This document shows positions 56,868-64,000 of a stretch of 64,000 nucleotides of DNA, piece after piece. The first letter of the stretch is position 1. Each line of letters starts with the position of its first letter. Origin of the DNA: Clostridia bacterium. Its GTDB lineage: Bacteria; Bacillota; Clostridia; UBA1381. The notes beneath the pieces were generated by a model. That model did no database searches. It was not told where the DNA came from and saw only the letters and a program-made list of their open reading frames with translations. Position numbers and translations under genes: made by a program. Location: assembly GCA_017443895.1 (NCBI GenBank), contig JAFSXU010000077.1:25788-89787 (forward strand). The letters are read 5' to 3'.

Positions 56868-57532
56868 GTTTAAAACCTCTTAAAAAATCTGATTTAGGAA
56901 AAGATTGGCTGACAAAGCGCCGAGATTCAAAGAAGAGTATCTACCCGGAGTATCATCTGATAGTTACCGAAGGAATTAAAACCGAGCAGAATTACTTTAA
57001 TGCAATGAAAGAGATTATAAATCAAAATTATAAAGATAGAATTCAAATTAAAGTATCAGGCGAGGGGGATAATACAGTTAATCTTTTTGAAATTGCAAAG
57101 AATTACGCTGAAAAAGATCCTAACGGATACAAGCATATATGGGTTGTTTATGATACGGATGATTTTCCTAAAGAAAATATAGATGAAGTTTTAAGATTAT
57201 GCAATAAGAATAGCAATAGCAATAGACAGTATCACGCAATATGGTCTAATCAATGTGTAGAACTATGGTATCTTTTGCATTTTAGCTTTATGCAATCGGA
57301 TTTGCACAGAAGAGAATATTTTCCAAAACTTGATGACTGTTTACAAAAAATTGGTGCAGGAAAATATGAGAAGAATCGTAAAGATATGTATGATGTGCTG
57401 AAACCATATATGGATGATGCAATTAGAAATGCTAAAGCATTAAAAAAGTTAAATAAAAATAAATTACCCTCTGAATCATCACCGGGAACAATGATTTTTG
57501 AATTGGTAGAAAAAATAAAGCCATACTTATAA
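56864..57532 (+). CDS. RloB-like Toprim-type nuclease subunit (AbiLii-type)
   Basis: A 222-residue RloB family protein. The Toprim-like metal residues are visible: Glu in LIVTEGIKTEQNYF and the Asp pair in WVVYDTDDFP. C-terminal part helical. It is the presumed effector nuclease working with the ATPase encoded just upstream (4-base overlap, GGGAGGA before the start). Phage-triggered abortive infection is the expected role from related pairs. Confidence 0.83.
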   Translation: MSLKPLKKSDLGKDWLTKRRDSKKSIYPEYHLIVTEGIKTEQNYFNAMKEIINQNYKDRIQIKVSGEGDNTVNLFEIAKNYAEKDPNGYKHIWVVYDTDDFPKENIDEVLRLCNKNSNSNRQYHAIWSNQCVELWYLLHFSFMQSDLHRREYFPKLDDCLQKIGAGKYEKNRKDMYDVLKPYMDDAIRNAKALKKLNKNKLPSESSPGTMIFELVEKIKPYL

Positions 57533-57571
57533 TCAAAAAGGAGGACTTCAACGAAGGTCCTTCTTTTTGAT
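57532..57571 (+). terminator. Terminator of the AbiL-like pair
   Basis: A long stem from ATCAAAAAGGAGGAC to GTCCTTCTTTTTGAT with G-U pairs. Its right arm coincides with the start of the first copy of the 164-bp direct repeat. Confidence 0.8.
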
Positions 57572-57724
57572 ATAAAAATGCAAAATCAACTCTATAAACG
57601 CTGATTTTTTAAGAAAACTGAAAAAAATAGAGTTTCAAAGTGCGATATTCGAGTTTTATAATTGTAAGATAGCACATTCTTTAGGTAAGAAAATAAAAAT
57701 TATATTAAAGTAAATAGCAGTATA
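57561..57724 (+). repeat. 164-bp direct repeat, copy 1
   Basis: Matches 59265-59428 with four mismatches (about 97.5% identity by eye). It contains an ATCA-GC/GT-TGAT hairpin followed by Ts, then AT-rich sequence ending GTAAATAGCAGTATA. No reading frame. Confidence 0.9.
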
Positions 57725-57726
57725 TA

Positions 57727-57780
57727 GAACCTGATGATAGTGAAATACCACAGAAAAAAGTAGTTGGGTTGGAGAGGTAA
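57727..57780 (+). pseudogene. Duplicate remnant of the helicase 3' end
   Basis: Reads EPDDSEIPQKKVVGLER then TAA, nearly the same as the true helicase C-terminus EPDEAEIPQKKVVGLER at 55316-55366. The DNA is diverged (roughly 80% by eye), so it came from a related element rather than a fresh copy. Confidence 0.85.
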
Positions 57781-57814
57781 TCTTACTTATTTAGTGAGAA
57801 AATACCTGAACACA

Positions 57815-57843
57815 TTGACAAAAGGTCGGTATTCCGATATAAT
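57815..57843 (+). promoter_or_regulatory. Perfect consensus promoter with operator, HipB/HipA-like pair
   Basis: TTGACA, 17 bases, TATAAT. The spacer contains the palindromic TCGG-TATT-CCGA (57826-57837), a likely site for the HTH protein encoded just downstream. Confidence 0.8.
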
Positions 57844-57884
57844 ATAATATAATATATAAGATTAATAAAAAGGACGATGATATT

Positions 57885-58340
57885 ATGACGCTTCAGAAAT
57901 TATTAAATGAAGAAAATATAACAAAATATCAACTTTCAAAGATGAGCGGAGTGCCAAAAACGACTATTATTGATATATGTTCAGGTAAAAGTTCTATTCA
58001 AAAATGTTCTGCAAAAACAGTTTACAAAATTGCAAAAGCATTAGAAATATCAATGGAAGACATGATGAAGCTTGATGATAATGAATATGATACCGAAACA
58101 GGAATGCCTACAGACGAATCACATTTTGAATGCGGATTGCCTAAATACCTTAGTGAATCGCTTGGAAACATGAAAAAGTCTTGGGAAACGGTTGACAGTG
58201 GCAAGGAAGATATGCATTGGGATATATATTGGTGCGACCTTAATGCCGATATAAATTCCGCCGAGGTGGAAAATTTGATATCCAGTGAACAAGCGTGGTA
58301 TCTTAGACGAAAATATTTAAGAATGGAGAATACTATATGA
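57885..58340 (+). CDS. XRE-family HTH regulator (HipB-like antitoxin)
   Basis: A 151-residue protein. The HTH domain spans residues 1-65 (KYQLSKMSGVPKTTIIDICSG). The C-terminal half (about 80-151) is acidic with many Trp and Tyr and is not a known domain to me. Its stop overlaps the kinase start (ATGA). By position it is the antitoxin and repressor of the pair. Longer than classic HipB (about 90 residues), so the extra domain may hold the kinase or replace HipS. Confidence 0.78.
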   Translation: MTLQKLLNEENITKYQLSKMSGVPKTTIIDICSGKSSIQKCSAKTVYKIAKALEISMEDMMKLDDNEYDTETGMPTDESHFECGLPKYLSESLGNMKKSWETVDSGKEDMHWDIYWCDLNADINSAEVENLISSEQAWYLRRKYLRMENTI

Positions 58341-59224
58341 TTGATTTTACAAACGCAAAGGTAAAAAACAAAGCATATGCCGGGGCAAACGGCGGTAAAA
58401 TAGCGGTTATTTATAATGGTGAGCAATATATGCTCAAATTCCCGCCATTTCCTACAATAAATAAAGAGATGAGTTACACAAACAGTTGTCTTAGCGAATA
58501 TTTGGGGTGTAAAATTTTTGAATCGGTTGGAATACCTGTACAGGAAACACTCATTGGAACATATACAAGCAAAAATAAAACAAAGATTGTTGTTGCTTGT
58601 AAAGATTTTACTTCGCCGGGAATCGTGCTTCAGGATTTTGCGTCTTTAAAAAACCGTATTATAGATTCGGAAAGGAACGGATACGGAACAGAGCTTAGTG
58701 ATATTTTATCAACAATCGAGGAGCAAAATTCTGTTGATCCAAAAGTGCTTAAAGAAAGATTTTGGGATATGTTCATAGTTGATGCTTTGATAGGTAATTG
58801 GGACAGACATAATGGAAACTGGGGATTTTTATATAATACCAATACGGACGAGGTAACTCTTGCCCCTGTTTTTGACTGTGGTAGCAGCCTTTATCCGCAA
58901 GCGGATGAGGATATGATGCGGGAAATTCTGAAAAATAAAAGTGAATTAAATCACAGAGTTTTTGATATACCCTTATCTGCAATAACATATAACGGAAAGA
59001 AGATAAACTATTTTAAATTCATTTCATCAGGAAAGTTTGAGGATTGTAATAAAGCATTGATTAAAATAACAGAACGTATTGATATGAATAAGGTGTTTGA
59101 AATTATTGATAATACCGAGACGATTACGGAAACACAAAATACATTCTATAAAACTATGCTTTCAGAAAGAAAGAAACATATTCTTGATTTTTCTTTAGGT
59201 AAAATCAAGAAAAACTCATTATAA
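58337..59224 (+). CDS. HipA-like / CtkA-like serine-threonine kinase (probable toxin)
   Basis: A 295-residue kinase of the HipA C-terminal family. Nucleotide Lys in YMLKFPP (about Lys34); catalytic loop GNWDRHNGNWG with Asp156 and Asn161; metal Asp180 in PVFDCGSSLYP. It lacks the N-terminal HipA domain, as do CtkA and HipT. Likely phosphorylates a host protein to halt growth unless held by its partner. Target unknown. Confidence 0.8.
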   Translation: MIDFTNAKVKNKAYAGANGGKIAVIYNGEQYMLKFPPFPTINKEMSYTNSCLSEYLGCKIFESVGIPVQETLIGTYTSKNKTKIVVACKDFTSPGIVLQDFASLKNRIIDSERNGYGTELSDILSTIEEQNSVDPKVLKERFWDMFIVDALIGNWDRHNGNWGFLYNTNTDEVTLAPVFDCGSSLYPQADEDMMREILKNKSELNHRVFDIPLSAITYNGKKINYFKFISSGKFEDCNKALIKITERIDMNKVFEIIDNTETITETQNTFYKTMLSERKKHILDFSLGKIKKNSL

Positions 59225-59264
59225 AACACTAAAAAAGACTGCGAGATGAAGCAAATGTAGTTTA

Positions 59265-59428
59265 TTCTTCTTGATATAAAAATGCAAAATCAACTCTATA
59301 AACGTTGATTTTTTAAGAAAACTGAAAAAAATAGAGTTTCAAAGTGCGATATTTGAGTTTTATAATGGTAAGATAGCACATTCTTTAGGTAAGAAAATAA
59401 AAATTATATTAAAGTAAATAGCAGTATA
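59265..59428 (+). repeat. 164-bp direct repeat, copy 2
   Basis: Second copy of the repeat at 57561-57724. It begins 40 bases after the kinase stop, so the two copies bracket the HipB/HipA-like pair. Its hairpin AAAATCAAC / GTTGATTTT is perfect here and may end the kinase transcript. Confidence 0.9.
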
Positions 59429-59431
59429 GAG

Positions 59432-59466
59432 AATCTGCTGGTTCATTATGGATCAGCAGATTTTTT
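59432..59466 (+). terminator. Terminator before the DUF3848 gene
   Basis: AATCTGCTG / CAGCAGATT stem with a 13-base loop and six Ts. Confidence 0.8.
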
Positions 59467-59497
59467 ATGCCCAAAATATGAAAGGATGGTAAAATTT

Positions 59498-59854
59498 ATG
59501 AGTACAGAAAATTTAAGAGATATATTGTATGAAAAAGCAGCAAAGGAGCAGAGTGATTATATACAACATCTTAAAACTCTGCCACCCGAACAGATCATAA
59601 GCAGAGCATATGAGAAGGTTATGCGTGATGATATTTTGATGACCTTTGAGGACGATTACTTATCGGATAAGCAGGTTGCAGAGCTTTTAAAGCTGGATTA
59701 TCCGTTATCTGCTTGTTATGATGAGTGGATGGATACGGATTATTCGCATATGGAGATGCTTCGTGACACAGTTTATGATTATACACAAAGACTTGTAAAT
59801 GAAAATGCACACCATAAGGAAAAGAATGATAAAAATCATGATATGGAAAGGTAA
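59498..59854 (+). CDS. DUF3848-like protein of conjugative elements
   Basis: About 118 residues, helical and acidic. ILYEKAAKEQSDYIQHLKTL, LPPEQIISRAYEKVMRDDIL and LSDKQVAELLK are typical of the DUF3848 family found beside conjugation genes. ATG at 59498 fits the AAAGGA site better than ATG 59486. Role unknown. Confidence 0.75.
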   Translation: MSTENLRDILYEKAAKEQSDYIQHLKTLPPEQIISRAYEKVMRDDILMTFEDDYLSDKQVAELLKLDYPLSACYDEWMDTDYSHMEMLRDTVYDYTQRLVNENAHHKEKNDKNHDMER

Positions 59855-59904
59855 TGTAATGAGAAGAAAACAATACAGACGGGGAAATAATGCGTTAGCA
59901 TTGA

Positions 59905-59972
59905 ATTAGCAAGCACGGCAATTTGCTATCAAATAGCCCGCTTGTTAGTGGCGCTGCCCCTAATACCCCTGA
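59905..59972 (+). other. Candidate origin of transfer (oriT)
   Basis: In the gap before mobC, an inverted repeat CAAGC-AC-GGC / GCC-C-GCTTG is followed by TTAGTGGCGCTGCCCCTAA and an ATACCCCTGATT tract. This layout (hairpin then a nick-like CCCC tract next to mobC/relaxase) is usual for MOBP oriT sites. The nick position is not assigned. Confidence 0.6.
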
Positions 59973-59999
59973 TTATTTATAAAAATGGAGGTGATAGTT

Positions 60000-60308
60000 T
60001 TGGGAGAGAGAGTATGTTCGGTTATTGTAAGGCTTACAGAAAACGAAAAAATATTATTGCAGAAAAAAGCAAAGTTAAGCAGTATGAAAATGGAACCGTT
60101 TATCCGTAAGCTTATTGCGGAAACAGAGGTAAAGGCAAGACCGCCCGGTGAGTATGTTCAGCTTGTGAGAGAAATCAACCATATAGGCAATAATATAAAT
60201 CAAATAGCACATATTGCCAATGCAACAAGGGGTATAAGTCAAGAGCAAATCGATATGGTAAAAAAGCTTCAAAATGACATTGTTAAGCTGATGAGAGGAT
60301 TGAGTTAA
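60000..60308 (+). CDS. mobC: Relaxosome accessory protein MobC
   Basis: About 102 residues. A ribbon-helix-helix-like N-terminus (VIVRLTENEKILLQKKAKLS) and the MobC C-terminal motif REINHIGNNINQIAHIANA. It binds oriT and helps the relaxase. I choose TTG at 60000 because GGAGGTGAT lies just upstream; the ATG at 59985 is part of that site. One base before the relaxase gene. Confidence 0.88.
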   Translation: MGERVCSVIVRLTENEKILLQKKAKLSSMKMEPFIRKLIAETEVKARPPGEYVQLVREINHIGNNINQIAHIANATRGISQEQIDMVKKLQNDIVKLMRGLS

Positions 60309-61676
60309 ATGGCAATAACAAAAATATGGTCAATAAAATCAAGACTCGATACAAGCCTTAACTATATTGCTAATCCCGAAAAGACAGCCCTAAAGCCTGA
60401 TATTGATGCAAGAGAGGGTGTTATAAAATACATAAAAAATGCAGATAAAACCGAACAATGCAAGTATGTTCTCACATTTGGCTGTTCGGAAGAAAGTCCG
60501 TTTTATGATATGACAGAAACTCAAAACCGTTTTGGAAAAAAACGCAGAAAAAATGAAGTTGTGGCATATCACATAGTTCAATCCTTCAAGGATTTTGAAA
60601 CAACACCTGATATTGCCCATAAATGTGGTAGGGAACTTGTCGAAAGGCTATTTGCCAATAAATATGAATGTATTTTGGCAACTCACTTGGATCATGACCA
60701 TTTGCACAACCACATAATAATAAATGCGACCTCGTATGTAGATGGTACAAAATACCGTAACAATTTCAAGGACTATTTTATTGACATTCGCGGGACTTCT
60801 GATGCGATATGCAGAGAAAACTGTCTGTCCGTCATAGAAAAGCCACAAAAACGGGGTATGCACTATGCGGAGTGGAAAGCACAGAATGAAGGTAGACCGA
60901 CTGTTAGAGGTCAGGTTCGTGAGGAAATAGATGAGATAATCCGCTCCTCATATACCATGAAAGAGTTTTGGAAGATATTTGAGGAGCGAGGAAACAGGCT
61001 TCACAGGCAGGGCGAAAATATAACTCACATTTCGTTTATCCCTGCCTGCGGTAAAAAACCAATACGATTTACTAATTTAGGAGAGGGCTATACAGTTGAG
61101 GATATTCAAAATAGGATAATCGCACAAAGAAACGGAATAAGGACGGCATCGCCTACAGAGCTTCCAAATTGCAGAGTATATAAATTCAACGGCAGTCATA
61201 AGGATCTAAAACCTAAAAAACTCAAAGGCTTTATTGCATTGTATTTTCATTATTTGTATTTCTTTAAGTTGATACGCAAGAAGAGGACGCCACAGCGGGT
61301 GTCTTTTTTTATGCGTGAGGAAATTACAAAACTTGAACGCTATCAAAAGCAGTTTAAGTTTATGTATAGAAACAATATCGAAACCGTGACAGAGCTAACA
61401 GCCTATCACAATAGATTGGAGGAGAAAGTCAATGATTTAGTAAATGAAAGGATGCTACTTTACGAGGAAAAGACAGACGAAAACTTTGAAAAAGTCAAAG
61501 AAAAAGCGTCAAAAATCAATGCGGAGCTTACCGCCTTGCGTAAGGAAATGCGAATGTGCAAAGTAATATACGAAGATGCACATCGTATTTCACAGATATA
61601 TCAACAGGCACAGGCTTTGCAAAAACAGGCAGAACAGGAGTTGATGAAAGATGAATACAAGCGGAGAGGTCGCTGA
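60309..61676 (+). CDS. MOBP-type relaxase / mobilization nuclease
   Basis: A 455-residue relaxase that nicks oriT and pilots the strand. The three-His metal motif is in HLDHDHLHNHIIIN (His126-His135). A likely nicking Tyr is Tyr19 in SLNYIANPEKT. A Lys/Glu-rich coiled coil fills the C-terminal 150 residues. It overlaps the next gene by 26 bases. This with mobC proves the element is at least mobilizable. Confidence 0.9.
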   Translation: MAITKIWSIKSRLDTSLNYIANPEKTALKPDIDAREGVIKYIKNADKTEQCKYVLTFGCSEESPFYDMTETQNRFGKKRRKNEVVAYHIVQSFKDFETTPDIAHKCGRELVERLFANKYECILATHLDHDHLHNHIIINATSYVDGTKYRNNFKDYFIDIRGTSDAICRENCLSVIEKPQKRGMHYAEWKAQNEGRPTVRGQVREEIDEIIRSSYTMKEFWKIFEERGNRLHRQGENITHISFIPACGKKPIRFTNLGEGYTVEDIQNRIIAQRNGIRTASPTELPNCRVYKFNGSHKDLKPKKLKGFIALYFHYLYFFKLIRKKRTPQRVSFFMREEITKLERYQKQFKFMYRNNIETVTELTAYHNRLEEKVNDLVNERMLLYEEKTDENFEKVKEKASKINAELTALRKEMRMCKVIYEDAHRISQIYQQAQALQKQAEQELMKDEYKRRGR

Positions 61677-62325
61677 CCTTATGGTAAAGGAAGGCTTACA
61701 AATAACAGAAGAGGTTACAAAGCTGACAGGGCTGGGAGCAAAGAACCTTGCTGCAATAATTGTTGCACTGCTAAAGGAGGACAACAAACTTCAGGGAAAG
61801 ACAAACCTAAAGAAACTCCTCCGGTCCGATAAGCCACTTTGCATATTGCAAATAAAAGAAAATGACATTGGCAAATTTAATTCAGAAGCAAAAAAGTACG
61901 GGGTGTTGTTTACGGCGGTAAAGGATAATACCAATAATTCCGGTCTCTGTGATATTATCGCGAAGCAAGAAGATGTAACCAAGCTTAACTACATTATGGA
62001 AAAAATGGGTTACACAGTGCCCGATAATGAGATAGAGCCCGAGCCTGAACAGGAACCCCCAAATGCAGGTAAAGACAAAGGTGTATCAGGTAAGGCGGAC
62101 AAGTCAAAAAACATATTCCCCCGTGCAAAAGAAAATCGGCACGAGAGCGAATTTATGAAGCACGGGGATTCAGACAAAACGGACAGCCGTATTAACAAGC
62201 CTTCTGTAAGGAAAAAGATTGAGAATATTAAATCAAAGCTGGCAAAGAAGGATAATGCATCACCGGAGAAAACAAAAGTCAGTGAAAAATTAAAACATAA
62301 AAAACAGAAAGGTAAAAGCAGATAA
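61651..62325 (+). CDS. PcfB-like (DUF3801) conjugation protein
   Basis: A 224-residue protein: N-terminal DUF3801/PcfB domain (about residues 1-125, with TNLKKLLRSDKPLCILQI), then a Lys/Glu-rich disordered tail. PcfB of enterococcal plasmids binds relaxosome and coupling protein. In relatives a VirD4-type coupling protein gene follows; here a secreted protein gene does. Confidence 0.83.
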   Translation: MNTSGEVADLMVKEGLQITEEVTKLTGLGAKNLAAIIVALLKEDNKLQGKTNLKKLLRSDKPLCILQIKENDIGKFNSEAKKYGVLFTAVKDNTNNSGLCDIIAKQEDVTKLNYIMEKMGYTVPDNEIEPEPEQEPPNAGKDKGVSGKADKSKNIFPRAKENRHESEFMKHGDSDKTDSRINKPSVRKKIENIKSKLAKKDNASPEKTKVSEKLKHKKQKGKSR

Positions 62326-62354
62326 TGAAATACAGACTCAACAGGTACAGGGAG

Positions 62355-62379
62355 CCACCATAGAAATATGGCGGTTTTT
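62355..62379 (+). terminator. Terminator after the PcfB-like gene
   Basis: CCACCATA / TATGGCGG stem (one mismatch) with a GAAA loop and five Ts. Confidence 0.65.
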
Positions 62380-62429
62380 AGTGCAAAATACAAAAATATA
62401 AATCAAATTCAGAACGGAGGAATTATAAA

Positions 62430-64000
62430 ATGTATGTAAAGAAAAATTTAAAAACTATCACATCAATAATATTATGTGTATGTATGATGTCAGCACATAT
62501 ATTTACTGTGTCTGCCGCACAGTCGAATGAATATGTTGATCCGGCGGATGTATGGATGTCAGCAGCAGGCAGAACCAATGAACTTGACATGAACGCTACA
62601 GTAACTTATGAAACCCAGTATTGTCCGGTATGCAATAAGCATACCACAAGCATGATATATCGTGTCCCTGAGTACACAAAATCGGGACAGACTGCGTTAA
62701 ATCACGGTGTAAAGTATTCGGACGGAACTTGTATTGACGGTGTTTCAAAGGGCAACCTTGACGACGGATTGCCGGGAGTCGATGCGTATTATACCGGCTA
62801 TCATCTTACTAAGTCAGTATGTCAGAGTTGTGGTACCATTAATGCTGTTGACGGACCGGGAGCGTATGATTTTAACAAGAATGTCTACACGCTAAACAGC
62901 TGTGACCATAGCTTCTATCTCGATTTTGACAACACTACATATGAGCCGTATAACGAGACATACCATACAACAACTCTGAAAAAAGGTCAGTATTGCCAGT
63001 TCTGTAAAGGTACATATGCAAGGGCAACCGAAAAGAGGGAGGTGCATGATTTTGAACAAGTAGTAGATGCACAGTTAGGCAACAACAGATTTTATGTGCA
63101 TGAGCATTGTAAAGACTGCGGTTATGAAACAAGCGAGTATGTAACTGCAAAATCCGTCATTTCTTCCTACTACGGAAATGCAGACGGCGAAGCTCATACC
63201 TTGACCGTTTCGGATTTATCCGACAGCGGTGTAAAGACATCAATCCGTTACGGGACTTCAGCCGATAACTGTAATTTAACTTCTGCGCCCAACTTTACCG
63301 AAGCCGGATACAATACAGTGTATTATAAGATCACATATACCTATGACGGTGAAAGTATGACGGAAAACGGTGTAAGCTATGTGTGGCTTTTAGATGAGCC
63401 TGAAACAAATATAACAATTCTTATTCCTGAAACAAAAGATAACAAGCACGAACACGATTACAGATATGTAGAGACAATACCTCCCACTTGTGAAAATTTG
63501 GGATATGAACGCTGGCAGTGCGCGGAGTGCGGTGGATTGGAAAAGAAAAATTATGTACCTATGACGGGACATAATTATGAAACTGTAACGGTAAGAGAAG
63601 CAAGCTGTAAACAGGGCGGGCTTACACTGCATCTTTGTAAAGCCTGCGGTGATTTCTATACAGAAACCACACCAGTTGGAGCACATCATTATCATACAAA
63701 GAATGTAAATCCCACTTGTCAGAGCGTAGGTTATACGGAGTATACCTGTGAAATTTGCGGAGATACCTATATAACCGATATTGTGCCGATTGTTTCCCAT
63801 GCTTTTGAGCGTATTACAAAAGTGCCTACCTGTACGGATAAGGGATATACGACTTCAACCTGTGCGGTATGCGGTTTGACTTATGTTTCCGATTATACCG
63901 ATGCAACAGGACACGATTGGGACGAAGGACATACCGTAACAAATTCAACCTGCGAGGGCGAGGGCGTAATCGAATATCATTGTAAAAACTGCGATGAAAA
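62430..64000 (+). CDS. Large secreted Cys-repeat protein (3' partial)
   Basis: Open from ATG 62430 (after CGGAGG) to the window end, 523 codons with no stop. A signal peptide of about 30 residues ends near VSAAQS. The mature part has many CxxCG pairs. From about residue 340, a repeat of about 40 residues recurs: Gly-His-x-Tyr/Trp, Pro-Thr-Cys, Gly-Tyr, Cys-x2-Cys-Gly (for example PTCENLGYERWQCAECG, PTCQSVGYTEYTCEICG, PTCTDKGYTTSTCAVCG). A cell-surface adhesin or stalk is likely; zinc or disulfide use is open. C-terminus and anchoring are outside the window. Confidence 0.85.
   Translation, partial: MYVKKNLKTITSIILCVCMMSAHIFTVSAAQSNEYVDPADVWMSAAGRTNELDMNATVTYETQYCPVCNKHTTSMIYRVPEYTKSGQTALNHGVKYSDGTCIDGVSKGNLDDGLPGVDAYYTGYHLTKSVCQSCGTINAVDGPGAYDFNKNVYTLNSCDHSFYLDFDNTTYEPYNETYHTTTLKKGQYCQFCKGTYARATEKREVHDFEQVVDAQLGNNRFYVHEHCKDCGYETSEYVTAKSVISSYYGNADGEAHTLTVSDLSDSGVKTSIRYGTSADNCNLTSAPNFTEAGYNTVYYKITYTYDGESMTENGVSYVWLLDEPETNITILIPETKDNKHEHDYRYVETIPPTCENLGYERWQCAECGGLEKKNYVPMTGHNYETVTVREASCKQGGLTLHLCKACGDFYTETTPVGAHHYHTKNVNPTCQSVGYTEYTCEICGDTYITDIVPIVSHAFERITKVPTCTDKGYTTSTCAVCGLTYVSDYTDATGHDWDEGHTVTNSTCEGEGVIEYHCKNCDE

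Noticed and set aside
63390..63800. 136-codon minus-strand ORF
   Set aside because: It is antisense to the Cys-repeat protein, whose frame is open for 523 codons with a signal peptide and clear repeats.

Overview
The window reads as chromosome of a low-GC, endospore-forming member of the Clostridia (Firmicutes), probably a gut organism, into which a conjugative or mobilizable element has inserted. The evidence for Clostridia is the AddAB recombination genes, the LexA operator type, the L10 leader, the dnaX-ybaB-recR cluster beside the SRP RNA, and the germination pair sleB-ypeB. No species can be named from the sequence alone.

Left part (1 to about 36,300), conserved chromosome. dnaB (5' partial), tilS, ftsH and a DUF1858 gene form one tight run. 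murA, ftsQ/divIB and ftsZ follow (wall precursor synthesis and division), then addB-addA (double-strand break processing) and a small membrane coiled-coil protein. A translation and transcription block comes next: rpmG, secE, nusG, rplK, rplA, an L10 leader with its own promoter and attenuator, rplJ, rplL, a YceD-family gene and rpmF. On the minus strand are dnaX, ybaB, recR and the SRP RNA. Then come a GH27 alpha-galactosidase fused to a rhodanese domain, a small unknown gene, mnmE, an RsuA-type pseudouridine synthase and an NCS2 purine permease. Minus-strand metK, lexA (with two LexA boxes) and sleB-ypeB follow, then a ClC transporter, tRNA-Asp, an unassigned small structured RNA gene with a perfect consensus promoter, and an ArsC/Spx-like protein.

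Junction (about 36,300 to 37,400). A spore-coat-type manganese catalase gene keeps only its C-terminal part and abuts a coding fragment of unknown origin. I read this as the edge of the foreign segment.

Right part (about 36,730 to 64,000), mobile element. It holds repA with a 23-bp iteron array inside its coding sequence, parA, parB, DUF3789 and other small accessory genes, a giant ArdC-like/MutS-I-like/N6-methylase/SNF2-helicase protein, DUF3848, an oriT-like region, mobC, a MOBP-type relaxase, a PcfB-like protein and a large secreted Cys-repeat protein that runs off the window. Cargo looks like defence: a 1,238-residue protein with a SEC-C zinc motif and a C-terminal PD-(D/E)XK-like site; an AAA15 ATPase plus RloB/Toprim pair of the AbiL type; and a HipB/HipA-like regulator-kinase pair. 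The two two-gene cassettes sit in one hotspot behind the helicase gene. That hotspot carries a second copy of the helicase 3' end and a 164-bp direct repeat on either side of the kinase pair. Two element genes are split by in-frame stop codons (TAA at 45,232 and TAG at 49,295), so the element may be decaying or may depend on readthrough. No integrase, VirB4 or VirD4 gene lies in the window.
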